DNA of 64,000 nucleotides from Coniferiporia sulphurascens (taxonomy: Eukaryota > Basidiomycota > Agaricomycetes > Hymenochaetales > Hymenochaetaceae): the NCBI GenBank assembly GCA_002794785.1, contig NBBA01000019.1, positions 124,001 through 188,000 of the forward strand. Reading direction: 5' to 3'. Both the position numbers and the translations under genes were made by a program. Shown piece after piece: positions 9,153 to 20,515 of the stretch. The first letter of the stretch is position 1, and each line of letters opens with the position of its first letter. The notes under the pieces were generated by a model. The model was not told the origin of the DNA. It searched no databases and saw nothing but the letters and a program-made list of their open reading frames with translations.

Positions 9153-10844
9153 CTAACCCGGCTCGGCAACCCAACTAATCTCTCGATCGCTCACATTAGC
9201 GGCACCTACAGTGCCTCGCATCCGCGCCGCGTCCGCACCATACAACACACGTTCCTCATCCGGCTCCTCCTCACCATCGCGCACGCGCTCGCGCAATGGT
9301 GAGCCAAATGGACTTCTCGAGAACGGATTGCGCTGCGCGAGGTCTGAAAGCAGACCAGAAGCAGACGAGGGCCCGGGAGCGGATGATGCAAGCGAGGAGA
9401 GCGGGAAAGGGAGCGGTATGCGTGGTGTGGCGCGCGGCGGCGTTGGCGCGGGTGGATCATCGTCCTCATCCTCGACAACGAGCCCGCGGTGCCCGATCGG
9501 CGAGTCGTACAAATAGTGGTTCGGTGCAGGAGATGCAGCTAAGGGTACGGCTGCCATGGGTGGTTTTGGTGTCTGTGTGCGCGGGTCGGGCGTCTGGCGG
9601 GGTGAGGGACTGGGCGCGGGCGCAAGCACAGGTGCAGGAGTATGTTGGCGCTCCAGCGGCACGCTCGGACTGCGTGAGAGCGGGAGAGCTATCAGTGGCG
9701 GGTACAGCTCGTGGAACGTAAGCGCAGGCGTCGCAGAGGGCGTAGTCGGCGCGGTCGCTGCCCCTGTCGCACCAAGAAGTTCGCGGTCGTCGACAACTGC
9801 TGAGGACCCACTTTTGCGACGCGAGCGGCGGCGACTCCTCTTCGGCGTCGACGTCGGTGAGAATCCGTCCTCAGGACCCGATGTCGTCTCGATGTCGGAC
9901 TTATCCTGAATGCGTTCATTGAGCCGGCGCAAAAGTTGCTGACGCGCGGCGACGCGTTCCTCGCCCGCAAATGTGTTACTGCGCGACAGACCCGTGCGGC
10001 CGGGTGTAGGGGTGCTAGATGGCCCCGGCGAGGGAGATGTGGACCCGAAATCAAGTGGCTCAGCGCCACCCGTGAGCTTGTGCATCGCCATCATGCGTGC
10101 CGCGGCACTGTTTGATCGGAAGAGGCCCTGCAGGTGGCGGGATTGCAGCGCTTGCAAAGAGGGCATAAGAGGCGCAGATGGTGGTGGTGCCGTAAATGCG
10201 CCGACAGCAAACGGCGACATGGGCGAGACGGCACCGATCGTTGGTGCGAGCTGCATCTGCATGAGGTATGCCTGCGGGGACGTGAGTGGCGGCGAATCAG
10301 AGAACGCATCATCATGCGTATCGTTGAGTAACATGTTCGCAGTTGTAGCTGCGGAGGTCGCAGCGACAGAGAGGTCCAGCTGGCGCATTTTGGCGCGCAG
10401 GTCTTTCGAGCCGCGCGACCTTGAGCGCGAGCGCGAGCGCCGCTTCGTGTTTTGCGCCGGCGTTGTTGGACGGTCGACCTCAGAAGTTTCTAACGCCTCC
10501 TGAGCATCCCCCTGCACCTCCTGAGAGCCTCCCTTCTCGGAGCCATCTTTCTCTGACGCCGATGTCGTCGTTACGACTTCCGGCTGGGTTTTCGTTTCCG
10601 TCACCGCGGCCGATGCCTCCTGAGTCCCCGTCTCCACCCCGGCCTCAATCTCAGTCCCAGCAGGCACAAGCGTACTCGAACCTACACCACTCTCCTTTTT
10701 CTCCGTACTCCGACTGCGCTCGCTCTCACTAGCGCCTCCAGCTTCGTCACGCATCGGTGGCCGCCGCCCGTCCTTCATCCTCGGCAGCGACGCCGCCCGA
10801 CGAAGTTTGGCGACCGCATTCGCTCTCTGTTCAGCGGGATCCAT
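9153..10844 (-). CDS. Large intrinsically disordered protein of unknown function
   Basis: About 563 residues from the ATG at 10844 (MDPAEQRANAVAKLRRAASL). The frame stays open upstream to an ATG at 11159, but that part reads less like protein, and the RANAVAKLRRAASLPRMKDG segment looks like a conserved N-terminus. The rest is Ser/Pro/Thr/Arg-rich low complexity with an RS stretch (RRSRSRSRSRGSKDL), a helical SRSNTFAGEERVAARQQLLR segment and the basic cluster KRSRRRSRRKS. These suggest a nuclear or scaffold role, but I recognise no domain. It lies on the same strand as, and just upstream of, the ARF exchange factor. Confidence 0.7.
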   Translation of the reverse strand: MDPAEQRANAVAKLRRAASLPRMKDGRRPPMRDEAGGASESERSRSTEKKESGVGSSTLVPAGTEIEAGVETGTQEASAAVTETKTQPEVVTTTSASEKDGSEKGGSQEVQGDAQEALETSEVDRPTTPAQNTKRRSRSRSRSRGSKDLRAKMRQLDLSVAATSAATTANMLLNDTHDDAFSDSPPLTSPQAYLMQMQLAPTIGAVSPMSPFAVGAFTAPPPSAPLMPSLQALQSRHLQGLFRSNSAAARMMAMHKLTGGAEPLDFGSTSPSPGPSSTPTPGRTGLSRSNTFAGEERVAARQQLLRRLNERIQDKSDIETTSGPEDGFSPTSTPKRSRRRSRRKSGSSAVVDDRELLGATGAATAPTTPSATPALTFHELYPPLIALPLSRSPSVPLERQHTPAPVLAPAPSPSPRQTPDPRTQTPKPPMAAVPLAASPAPNHYLYDSPIGHRGLVVEDEDDDPPAPTPPRATPRIPLPFPLSSLASSAPGPSSASGLLSDLAQRNPFSRSPFGSPLRERVRDGEEEPDEERVLYGADAARMRGTVGAANVSDREISWVAEPG

Positions 10845-11883
10845 GATACGTCCTTCAGTCGATAGTGTCAAAGTCTCGAGTCCATGCGCATGAGAGACAG
10901 CAACTATTCCACCAGTGTGTGTGTTCGCAATGAGCAGACCCAATGCGTATTCGCAAACAGATTTGCTCACTTTGCTTCTCCGTTTTCCGTGGAGGTGTCC
11001 GCAGGTGAAGACGCCCTGAGGGACGGAAGGCTGGTCGAGGACGGGAGTCTCTGGTTGTGCGTTGTGCACGTCGGGCACGGCGATGGGGAGAAGACCAGCA
11101 GCACGGACCTGAAATAAGCTTAATTTTCGACAATTGAAACGGGCGAGTGTTGTCACCATGTTACGTAATCAGTATCAGTAAAAAGCGCGTAAAAATCTCG
11201 TAAAAATAGTACGGAAAAGGAGCGGCTTCAAGTAGCGCTTGTTGCTCTGTGTGATCTTGTCAAAGGAAAATCTAAATCCATCTCGCGTACAGCACGCGAA
11301 ACAAAGGGAGCCCTGGCAGACAAAATAACACAAAATGAACGACATATCTCAGGTACGTGTGACATATGCTTTTATTCGTGTCACGTCTTTCCTCCGGGGA
11401 ACGTGTTGGCGGTGTCGGCTGCGCGCGACAAACGCGAGGCTACGGTCCGCACTGCACCGGCTGCTCGATCGTATTCCATTGAATCCATTTGACCTGTGCC
11501 AAATTTAAATCCCCCAAAACCCTGCGCAGAGGGAAATAAAACTGTATATCGCCCAAGCCGCGTCTCCCGGTTGCCTAGCAAACAAAGCATGTGCCGTAAA
11601 CCGCCCGCCGCATCCACGGTTCCCCGCAAACGGCCACGCCAGCTCGCTCGCTCAAAGGAAAACCCCTTTTCCCGGTCGCACTGGCGCTGCCGTTGGCAAT
11701 CAGGCACTGCCGCTAGCAACCATTCAAATACAAAACTGTATATTAGAACGCCCAGTTGCTCCTGGAGCGCAATTACAGTAAGGCAAAAACAGTACCAACT
11801 TACAAGAGAACAATGTCAATGATAGCAGGACGAATAGACAAAAAGCATACGAGCGCGAAGAAAAGTAAAAAGCAAAAGGCGGG
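10845..11883. other. Intergenic region, promoter of the disordered-protein gene
   Basis: About 1 kb between two minus-strand genes. It may include a 5' UTR or a short upstream exon of the gene that follows (see the alternative start at 11159). I find no other coding motif, RNA gene or repeat. Confidence 0.4.
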
Positions 11884-14756
11884 TCAGTGCATGCTGAACG
11901 TCTTGTATCCCTCCAGTAGCCCGTCCGTCCGCTTCGACACGCGAGCCCACCCAGGTAGAAACGCCACTACCTCCTCCAGCGCAGGCAATCCATCCGCTTC
12001 CGCCCACTCACACGCCACATGTCCCTTTAATCCGCTCTCGCCTTCCTCTGTGTCCGATGTATCCCAAGCGACGCTCACTTCGAAAGTCCGCTCCCATGTC
12101 CGACTCCACAGCCGCAGCTCACTCATTCCCCCCGAAGGCATGGGAAAGCCCTGCTGCACGCCCTTTGCCGCACCGCTTACGCTAACCATAGTCGCAGGTC
12201 TCTCAAAGTAAATGTGGCAATTGCGAGTTCCCATTCCTCGGATGGAGATAAGTCCCATTCCCGGTGCCGTCTGCGTCGCGTTGAACTCGAGCCAATTACT
12301 TGGCGAATCGGTGGACGCTACGTGCGGCTCCAACCCGGTCCAGGTGCATGACGGAAGTCCTTGCCGAAGTGTATCACTCAGACCGCATGTCGTATTACTA
12401 TTCCAAGATGATGGGAGCTCAGGTACAATGCGTTCGTCGAGCCACGGGCGTGCGCCGGTGAGTCGCACGGTGTTTGCGCCCAAGTCAAGGTTCACAGCCT
12501 GTTGGAAGTAAATCTTAAGCGGAGAGTTGACAGAAAATGGGAATGCAAGTGCGCTGTAGAGGACGGAGACCACAAGGACAAGGAAAAGAGCAAGGGGGAG
12601 GGCGCCGTGCAACTTATGGACAAAAGGCAATAGTGGGACGAAGCTGAGCACGGACACGAGAGACACTGCGAGGTACACGATTGTCGCCGAATTGCCATCC
12701 GCAAGCGTCTGGGGAAGTGCGTTCAACAGCATCACTGCGATCTGTGTGACCAAAATAACAGGGAATGGAACCATAAGCAAAAACTGCAAGATCCATAGCC
12801 CCATCTCGTTATCCTCATCGATCTCCTTTTTCCGGATTGTTCGTCCATTTTGTGTAAGTAGTGGTGTGCGCTCGCTCGACTCTGCGCGTTCTGTGTCGCT
12901 CTCATTATCTCCATAATCATTATCAATAACAAAAGCAATCCGGCGTCCACCTCCCAACGCTGATGGGAGTTCGAAGTGCTCAAGGAGACCGATCAGCAGT
13001 GCTGCGAGTGCTCCTGCGTGAAAGAAAGTCACAAAGTAAAGCCCGCCAATTTGATTGCGATCGATGAATACGGTATCCACGACGAGTAGTATCCACCAGA
13101 AGATGTAACACTCCAAGAAACCCATTGAACGTTGCTGTGGTACCGGCAAAAAGAATGAAAGGAGTTCGGAAACGGCATAGAACGAGAAGAAGGCCAACGA
13201 TAGCATGGAGATGAACACTGTAGTGCCTGAGGAGTAGATAATCTGAAAGAATTTCAATTAATAACTGAGTATGATGTAAAATAGTGACTCACGAAGGGGT
13301 TGACACGGGTGTATAGTATCCCCAGTCCAAATGTCAAACCGCCTCCAACCACCAATGAGCTCAAAGAACGCCCCCAGCCTTTTGCAGGCCAGTACAATTT
13401 CTTTGTTTTATGCGCTGCGAAAATGAGTGAGGCAACAACAATTGGACCGGTAACAAGCAGTGCAATGTTGATGCTGTAAAAAGTCTTAAGAGTAGCCACG
13501 GCAAGGGCCTCTCCGAACACTTGCAGTAATCATTGGAAATGCGACAACGTCTCAAGTAAGTAGACACTCACGGTCAAAATATACAGGGGTACTGTTCCTT
13601 TCAGCTCCAATATCGTCGTCGTTTATTAGCGCGAGGCCGGCGAGTAGCGTAGACTCCATCATACTCCACAATGCAGCTTTCCCACCAAGGGAGGGGATCG
13701 CATCTTCACGCGTGTGGTACTTGCTACGTTGACGGTAAAATGAAAAATCGAGCCCGCCGAGGCCCGCTGCAACATACACGCTGTAATCCGTCGCAGACTT
13801 GACGAGCCCGCGTGAGAAGGCATCTGCAGACATCACAAGCCCATGGGGATGGGGAACGCGTCTCCATGCGCGTACATGCCGCGTTGACGTTGCACGCAGA
13901 AGAAGTGGACGTCTGCGTCGCGGTGAGTTAGTGCGGCGATAAATTAAAGAAAGCACATTAATTACCCGCCAGCACCCGCCCCCCCAAGGTTAATGAAGTC
14001 CTTTGTGAGCTTAGACCACGGGTGTTTCAGGAAACTGTGAGAAGGTGGTCGTGAATTAAACAAATGGCTCAGTGCATATGAAATAGAAAGCTTACGCGTG
14101 TGCCCCATACAGCCCGTCTTCTTCTCCATTATTAATATTGAAAACCACGGTTCTTTTGGGGCGGTTTTCCGCGAAATATTCAACTAGTGCAAGCAGTGTT
14201 GCAACGCCCATACCGTCGTCCGTGGCCCCCGGGGCGGTTGACACTGAATCAAAGTGTGCGGAGAACAAGACCGCACCCGGTTTCGAGCCGTGTCGAGTGC
14301 CGTCGATTTTGACGAGAATATTCGACCCCTCAAAGTATGCTGCGACGCCGGCATCGTAACCAAGTCCTGACTTGAGTCCGAATGTCACATTGCTAGTGAG
14401 GTCGTCATCAAAAGTGACGAAATCTGAGGACAAAGCGACGGCCTGGACGCGCTCGAGGATGTACTCGCGTACGACGTCGTTCTGATGCGAGTTGTATGGA
14501 TGAGGAAGGCCGGCAATCTTCGAGAATGAATTAGCAGTGAAAGAAAAGATACTTGTTAGGATACACACACTTTGTGAAGGTCAGAGTAAGCTCGGTCGAT
14601 ATTTAGTCCATGCTGGTCCTTGGGAGCGGGGACAGCTGGAGGGTCGTCGGTGAAAGTGATAGCAAGATAGATAGCAGCATAAACCAGCACGGTAAGCACG
14701 GTCACCGGTAGAGTCTTGAATCCCAGCACTTTCGCTACACGGTCGCGGATGCTCAT
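11884..14756 (-). CDS. pff1: Vacuolar membrane zinc protease, M28 family (Pff1-like)
   Basis: 867 aa from exons 14756-14571, 14517-14096, 14034-13966, 13912-13572, 13519-13293 and 13242-11884. The N-terminus MSIRDRVAKVLGF precedes a first membrane segment. The lumenal M28 peptidase domain shows HFDSVSTAPGATDDG (zinc His and Asp), INNGEEDGLYGAHAF (catalytic/zinc Glu pair) and SKYHTREDAIPSL (zinc His). About eight hydrophobic segments follow, with a soluble acidic loop (NDYGDNESDTERAESSERT) between them, then a lumenal C-terminal domain. This is the layout of yeast Pff1 (YBR074W), a multi-pass vacuolar protease. I chose the ATG at 14756 because the preceding 29 in-frame codons do not resemble the family. 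All introns are 50-61 nt GT-AG. Confidence 0.92.
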
Positions 14757-15004
14757 CGTCAAAGTTGAACCTTGGCGGTTGCACGCAGGGAGCTCAAGCT
14801 CGTTCAACTTCCAGTGAGGCGCTCTAGAATGACGCGACGTCATATTACCTTATCCATCCTCTTTTGGAAATGTTTACTAAGTTATAAAGAAGGTGGCAAT
14901 TCACAATTCATCGAGTGGTCTATTTCCCAAATTTTATTTCATTTTATCACGTAGACACGAGGGTGAAAATATTGTAGAAGGAAGTGAAGAAAAATAAAAC
15001 AAAG
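14757..15004. other. Short intergenic region
   Basis: About 250 bp, AT-richer than the flanking genes; it holds the promoter of the protease and the 3' end of the F-box gene. Nothing else is visible. Confidence 0.4.
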
Positions 15005-16456
15005 CTACCGGTAATCAAACGGAACTCCCGGAGTGACATGGACCTCTTCGGCCATTGATGTATCATGAAGGTACTCTTCAATAGTGTCGCAGTGTTCCTG
15101 TAATACTCCCCCACAGTCAAGTACATAGAACCCCTTTAATCGTCCCATATTTACGTTCCTAAGTGTCTGGACGAAACATTCTCCACTGATGAATTCTGCA
15201 GAGACCAAGCCGAAGATGCGCAGCCGCGAGAGCACGTTGTCGCGATGCCCAAACCGCCAGGCCAGACTTACAATAAAGACGTCGTTGAGCACGCACTCGC
15301 TAAGCCACAGACTCTCCAGCTGATCACACTCCGTCAGACACTCCGTCAGACGTATTGCGCCGACTGTCGCATCAAAGTCTCGGAAGGAAAAGCATTTCAG
15401 TGTCAGGCGCGACCTCATGACGAACTGTCTGAAGCTGTTCCATGGCCCACCCGCGGGCACATCGCTCAGTATTTCCAAGTCTTCAAGCTGCGGAGCCACA
15501 AGCATGTCGAACAACGCACTGCAATCTGTCGTGTACGACCAGGCAATGCTCAAGCGTTTCAAATTCGCAGCGACCACTTGTTCCTGCGTAGGCGTGTCGC
15601 CGTGATCGATATATGCGAATACAGATTGCAGCTGTTGAAATTCGGAGAAGATGGCGAGCAAATCTTTCACGGATAGACAAGTCATGCCATTTGTGTCTCG
15701 TAGCTCAAGTTGAGTCAGCGATAGTTTCAGTGGAGCATAGTATTCGGGGTGGAACTCATTGGTTGCACGTCGGAAGCCACACACTATCAGAGGCGTGAGA
15801 TCGGAGGAGTCCATCGTACTTGGAGCGGCATCTATGCCATAAAACCAGTTATAATGTTCCTCGACAATCGGCCGTGTGCCGGAGCTCCCCGCCTTCACGC
15901 GCGACTCGAAGTACGCCAGGTCTGGGTCTTGGGCTACATCCTTACGCAGCAACGCCGCGGCCTTCACGAGGACTCTAAATATGTTCAACGCGTCCTCGGT
16001 GTAAGCGAAAGATGTACCGCGTTCCTCTTGGAAGGCGATCAGAATTTTGATCGGTCGCGACTTGCAACGCGTAATCCACAGTTTAATTAGCTCCAGCGCA
16101 GAGTTAATGTCCGCTCGTTGGATAACGACGTGCAGTTGTGTCCATAGACTCGGCGTGGATAAAGCCACGGAACGCCACAGGTGCGAGACGTGACTCAGAC
16201 GTAGTGGTGTAAGGGTTACGAGATTTGGACTTGAAGAATTGGTATCGTACACCCGGTAGAGTATTTCACCGACAAGTTCGGGAGGTAACCTATCGATTAG
16301 CAAGCCCAGCTTCTCGTATGTACTCGAAGCCACTGTATTCGTCTCCTGTTGGGTCGCTGCGCTTTCTCCACCGCGTTCATGTCGTAGTAGACTCGCGTTG
16401 ACTTCCAGAGGACCACCGAGTTCCATATGGGCACCGTATAATGCAGTTTCGAGCAT
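15005..16456 (-). CDS. F-box protein
   Basis: Single-exon frame of 483 aa starting MLETALYGAHMELGG. The F-box is at about residues 50-100: LLIDRLPPELVGEILYRVYD followed by LRLSHVSHLWRSVALSTPSL. F-box proteins recruit substrates to SCF ubiquitin ligases by binding Skp1. The remainder is Leu-rich with irregular LRR-like spacing (for example LEDLEILSDVP, DQLESLWLSECVL), probably the substrate-binding part. This F-box plus irregular-LRR form is greatly expanded in Agaricomycetes. The target is unknown. Confidence 0.85.
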   Translation of the reverse strand: MLETALYGAHMELGGPLEVNASLLRHERGGESAATQQETNTVASSTYEKLGLLIDRLPPELVGEILYRVYDTNSSSPNLVTLTPLRLSHVSHLWRSVALSTPSLWTQLHVVIQRADINSALELIKLWITRCKSRPIKILIAFQEERGTSFAYTEDALNIFRVLVKAAALLRKDVAQDPDLAYFESRVKAGSSGTRPIVEEHYNWFYGIDAAPSTMDSSDLTPLIVCGFRRATNEFHPEYYAPLKLSLTQLELRDTNGMTCLSVKDLLAIFSEFQQLQSVFAYIDHGDTPTQEQVVAANLKRLSIAWSYTTDCSALFDMLVAPQLEDLEILSDVPAGGPWNSFRQFVMRSRLTLKCFSFRDFDATVGAIRLTECLTECDQLESLWLSECVLNDVFIVSLAWRFGHRDNVLSRLRIFGLVSAEFISGECFVQTLRNVNMGRLKGFYVLDCGGVLQEHCDTIEEYLHDTSMAEEVHVTPGVPFDYR

Positions 16457-17679
16457 AAGAGACAGTTCACCCTTAAAGAAATAAGGATACCGTCGACCCT
16501 CAAGATAGCCAGCTTAACACGACGGCACAGATTCTCTTATGTTTCTTCATTTGATTCGGTAACGGCAGATAGAGCAAAGAAAGGCATAAATAATGCAATG
16601 CTAACCTAACTTTGCCCAGAAAAGTAAAGCTATGCAGACGCGCGTTAGCGCAAAGCCAGACCCTTGCAAACAACTTTATGCAAAGATGCCAGAAGAAATC
16701 AGCAGCAATGGCCAGAGAAAGAACCAGATGTCAGACAGCAGTACATAGACCATTGTAGCCATCGTCGACCTTCGTATTGGAAAAGACAGGAGACATCCGT
16801 CTAGGAAAGCTGTGCCAGAGTCCAGACCGCAAAAGCTCGAGGATAACCAGCAATGGACGAGAAGAATACATAGGATTTTGTGTAAGACAAATTCTTGTCG
16901 AACCGTCGTCTTGCTGTCCCAGAAAGCCACGTTGAGATGGTGATAGCTAGAGGTCAAGAGTAATGACTCAGAGACGCGCGGGCACGCCGCACGCGCACTT
17001 TGCCGCTTTTATTACCTAAACAACGGAACAAAGGTAAAGGGGTCGGATGTTGCAAAGTGTGTCGTAAACTCGTAACAGATCCAGACGCGCAAAAGACCCA
17101 AGCATATTCATATCATTTTAACACTATAGAGCAAAGGTGCCAATAAAGTTCACCCGTGAATTTTTTCAAATTATATATTGTATCTTGGGGGACTACAATT
17201 CATTTGTTGAAAATAGCAGTGCCCGTGCTCCTCTCCGCTCTGTTACGATTTTCACAACACGTGTTTCCTCAGTCAACCGGCGGTCTGATGTCCCAAGCCC
17301 TTGGATATGGTACTTTAATCTAGTCGAGATATTTCAAGTGCTTATCGTAATCTGCCTTCCGCCAGCGACTAGGAGCTTGGCTCGCAGCTCGCTAAAGCTG
17401 GGTCTTATTTGTATAGGACCCCGACGCTGCTATTCAGGATATAGACCCGGTTTCCAGTGGCATTCTGAACGCTCGTTCTCAAGCACCCGCGATCCCCGAA
17501 ACAATTGACTGCATGGCCAGGCCTGGTGGTAACGAACCAAACGCAGAAAAGCAAACAGAAGTTCGGCCCAAATCACACGTGACGCTGACGCGTCGCGAGT
17601 GTTGCCGCCAGCGACTCGGACTTTGAGTACTGACTCCAGAGCGGCGTCGGCCTCGTTTCATTCCAATTTTTCCATAGCA
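16457..17679. other. Intergenic region between divergent genes
   Basis: About 1.2 kb separating the F-box gene (minus) from the deubiquitinase gene (plus), so it carries both promoters. I find no coding motif, tRNA or repeat. Confidence 0.45.
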
Positions 17680-18898
17680 ATGTCCAGCGAAGAAGATGCA
17701 AGTGGATGGCAGCTTACAGAGTCGGATCCCGGCGTTTTCACGTACGTCGAGCTTTGTCTCCAAAAAAAACCACTCAACCAATTTGACTGAACGTGGTGTG
17801 CCCGGGACAGCGAGCTGCTGAAGACGCTCGGTGTTGACCTTGTCGTCGACGATCTCTACTCACTCGACACCGAAGCCCTTGCCTCACTACAGCCAATCCA
17901 CGCGCTTATCTTCCTCTTCAAGTGGGTCTCGAATGAGGACGAGCGTGGTGGGGGATCTGGCGCCTACGATGACGCCTTCCCGGGCTTCTTTGCACACCAA
18001 GTCGTCAACAACGCCTGTGCGACACTCGCTGTGCTCAATGCGCTGCTCAATATACCAAACTTAAAAACGGGACCGGTACTGCAGGATTTGCTGTCGTTTA
18101 CGGCAGGTATGGACGCGCAGACACGTGGGCTTGCAATTACCAGCTCCGAATTCTTGCGCGAGGCTCACAACGCTCTGAGTCCGCCGAGTGCCATCAGCCT
18201 CGATGGGTTGAGTATGCCAAAGACATCCGAGGACTCTTACCACTTTGTCGTATACCTGCCAGTGGCGGGGAGTGTATATGAGTTGGACGGGTTGAAACGA
18301 AATCCAGTGCGTCACGGGGTGTACTCAGATAGCGGGGAAGGATGGATAGCCAGAGCTCGGTGAGCCTTTCCATGACTGCCGGTGACCAGCCATTTCTTGT
18401 TACTTACGAAAAAAAGGGAAACTATCGAAGCACGCATTGCGACGTATCCTCCTGGCTCAGTGGGTCAGGGTTTTGTTTTTATCCGCGGAATTACTAACAT
18501 TCTCTCACAGCTGGAATTCAACCTCATGGCTGTCCACGACGACATCCTTCCCCATCTTCAGGTGCAACTGCAGGCAGCGCAGACTTCTAGAAACGACTAC
18601 GTAGCCGCAGAACTCGCCGCAAGAATATCCCAAGAGAATGAGAAACGAGCCAGATGGGCGGTAAGTATCCTAAAATAGCTATGTAAGAATGTTACTTTAG
18701 TGCTGATATTGTTCTCTGCGAATCCTTCCATAGTTCGAGAACAGCCTGAGGCGGCATAATCACGTTGGGCTCGTGCATGCGCTAACGCTTGCGCTCGCGA
18801 AGGCAAGTCTCCTTGGTCCGGTCACCGAGCAGGCAAGGACGAAAATGAAGGAACGAATAGAGAAAAGTCAAAAGGGAGGCAAAATGGAGGAGGACTGA
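17680..18898 (+). CDS. uch2: Ubiquitin carboxyl-terminal hydrolase, UCH37/UCHL5 type
   Basis: 322 aa from exons 17680-17741, 17811-18359, 18417-18459, 18511-18660 and 18734-18898. It is a proteasome-associated cysteine protease that trims ubiquitin chains. The catalytic set is visible: oxyanion Gln and nucleophile Cys in FFAHQVVNNACATLAVLNAL (Cys at about 90), His in DSYHFVVYLPVAG and Asp in YELDGL. The C-terminal helices (EKRARWAFENSLRRHNHVGL) and the Lys/Glu-rich tail ending GGKMEED correspond to the ULD region that binds the proteasome subunit Rpn13/ADRM1. Length matches human UCHL5 (329 aa). It lies tail-to-tail with the secreted protein gene. Confidence 0.93.
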
Positions 18899-19447
18899 AC
18901 CCGGTACTCTATCTACACTACACTTACTTGTTTCACGACGTAGTAATGGACCTGCCTGCCGCCACTTCAAATCATATGCCTCATAGCATTAACATCATCA
19001 CAGACTACGCACGCCCTTTCGCCATTGATTCACGAATTTCGAGGCTCGGCCAGTGCGTTCCAGCGACTACATTCTTTCAGAGGGTGGTTCTTCAAGCGAT
19101 CCATACAGAGCCGGAACACGTCCTTGAAAGTAACCTACAACAACAAATAACGCGAAAAACAAGAATACACGAGCGTGCCTGCCACTACCAAGTGTTTAGC
19201 ACCAGCGCCAGCTCTTGTAGACACATCCGTAATCTGGCGGCCAAAAGGGCTTGAGGCGAAGAAAGTCAAGGTATACTACATTATACGTCCTTCAGAAACG
19301 AAATCGGACAAAGGAAAGTGCAAACATCCGATATAGTGGAAAAGCAAGAAGGACGATGAGAGGCTGAACAAGAATTCAAGAAGGGACAAACGCCTGTAAA
19401 AGTGCGAATGGTGGGTGTTCGTCGAAAAAGCAGATTCTTCGGCAATA
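18899..19447. other. Convergent intergenic region
   Basis: About 550 bp between converging genes, presumably the two 3' UTRs. No feature recognised. Confidence 0.4.
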
Positions 19448-20515
19448 TCAGTCTGGGGTGCACGCCGTTCCGGGTATGTAGTTGAATTGCTCTGGAGGTA
19501 TATCCGGGGGTGCATTTGCGATGCTGCTGGCTTCCTGAGCCGCAGCAGAAAGCTGGTTCATTGAGTCCTGAGCGGAATCAATGAGGTTGTTAACCGTAGC
19601 TTGGTTTTCACTATTGAGGCCTTTGAGTTTCTGGACGTTTCCATTGCCATCTTCGACCAGCGAAATTATTTTCTGAATACTGAATAGGTCGTCAGTGTCC
19701 CGTCTTCGTTGATATGTGCATCGCATGAAAATCGACTCACTCGCTCGCTTGGTTTGAGACCTCTTGACTGCTGAAGTCAGCCCCAAACTGATCAATCGTA
19801 TTCTCTAGGCTCAGTAAAACGGGTTGAATTTGGTTTACGAGGTCCGTAAGAGGTGCCAGACCCGTCCCATTCAGTTGTCCAATGCCGTTGGTTAGGTTCG
19901 TCAATCCTGCCTGTGTGTCAAGAAGAAACTTGTACGTCTTCAAACTGGCTGGAGCCTCGAATGAGTACCATCACCGAGAGGCGACGATCTGATACTTACC
20001 GATGGTCCGCGCGCTGTTGGAAAGCTGAAAAATGCATTACTATGTCTGCCACGAACGCTTGCAGTAACACTTACAGCTTGGACTAATGCTGTAGTCGTCG
20101 AGTTTGATAAATTCCCTTCAACGAGTTCATTGACCATCTGCACCAGCCCTGCTGTTCCCGCCGATTGCAGACCAAGCATCTTCCGTGCTCCAGCAACAGC
20201 CCTGTCTCCAATGGTTGTTACCCCTCCCGCCGACTCCCCTGCAGCTAATTGTTGGAAGAATGATTTGACATGCGAACCTAACAGAAAGGGACGGTCGGCT
20301 TTCTTCTACCAAAGCAGAGAGGCAAACATACAAGGCTGAGGATCACTCGTTAAGGCATTAGTAACCTTCGCCGCAAGCTCGTTGACGGTTGAACCGGTTG
20401 CCTGCAGCGTGTCCTCGAACAAACCTCTCCGCCTCAAGAGAAAACGTGGAATAGGCGTTGAAAAGACAGGTATAGTGACCAGTATCGCAGCAGCGATGCA
20501 CAGAGACCATCGCAT
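19448..20515 (-). CDS. Predicted secreted helical protein, unknown function
   Basis: 283 aa from exons 20515-20332, 20277-20075, 20024-20000, 19948-19741 and 19679-19448. The N-terminus MRWSLCIAAAILVTIPVFST is a clear signal peptide, followed by a basic site (FLLRRRG) that a Kex2-type protease could cut. The mature part is rich in Asn, Ser, Ala and Gln and forms amphipathic helical stretches (LDTQAGLTNLTNGIGQL, SAQDSMNQLSAAAQEASS). There is one short Cys-bearing exon end and a Cys near the C-terminus (PGTACTPD). I do not recognise the family; a cell-wall or surface protein is the most likely role. Confidence 0.75.

Noticed and set aside
10845..11159. Extending the disordered-protein gene to the ATG at 11159
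   Set aside because: The frame is open, but the added residues do not look conserved and a typical N-terminus starts at 10844; kept only as an alternative.
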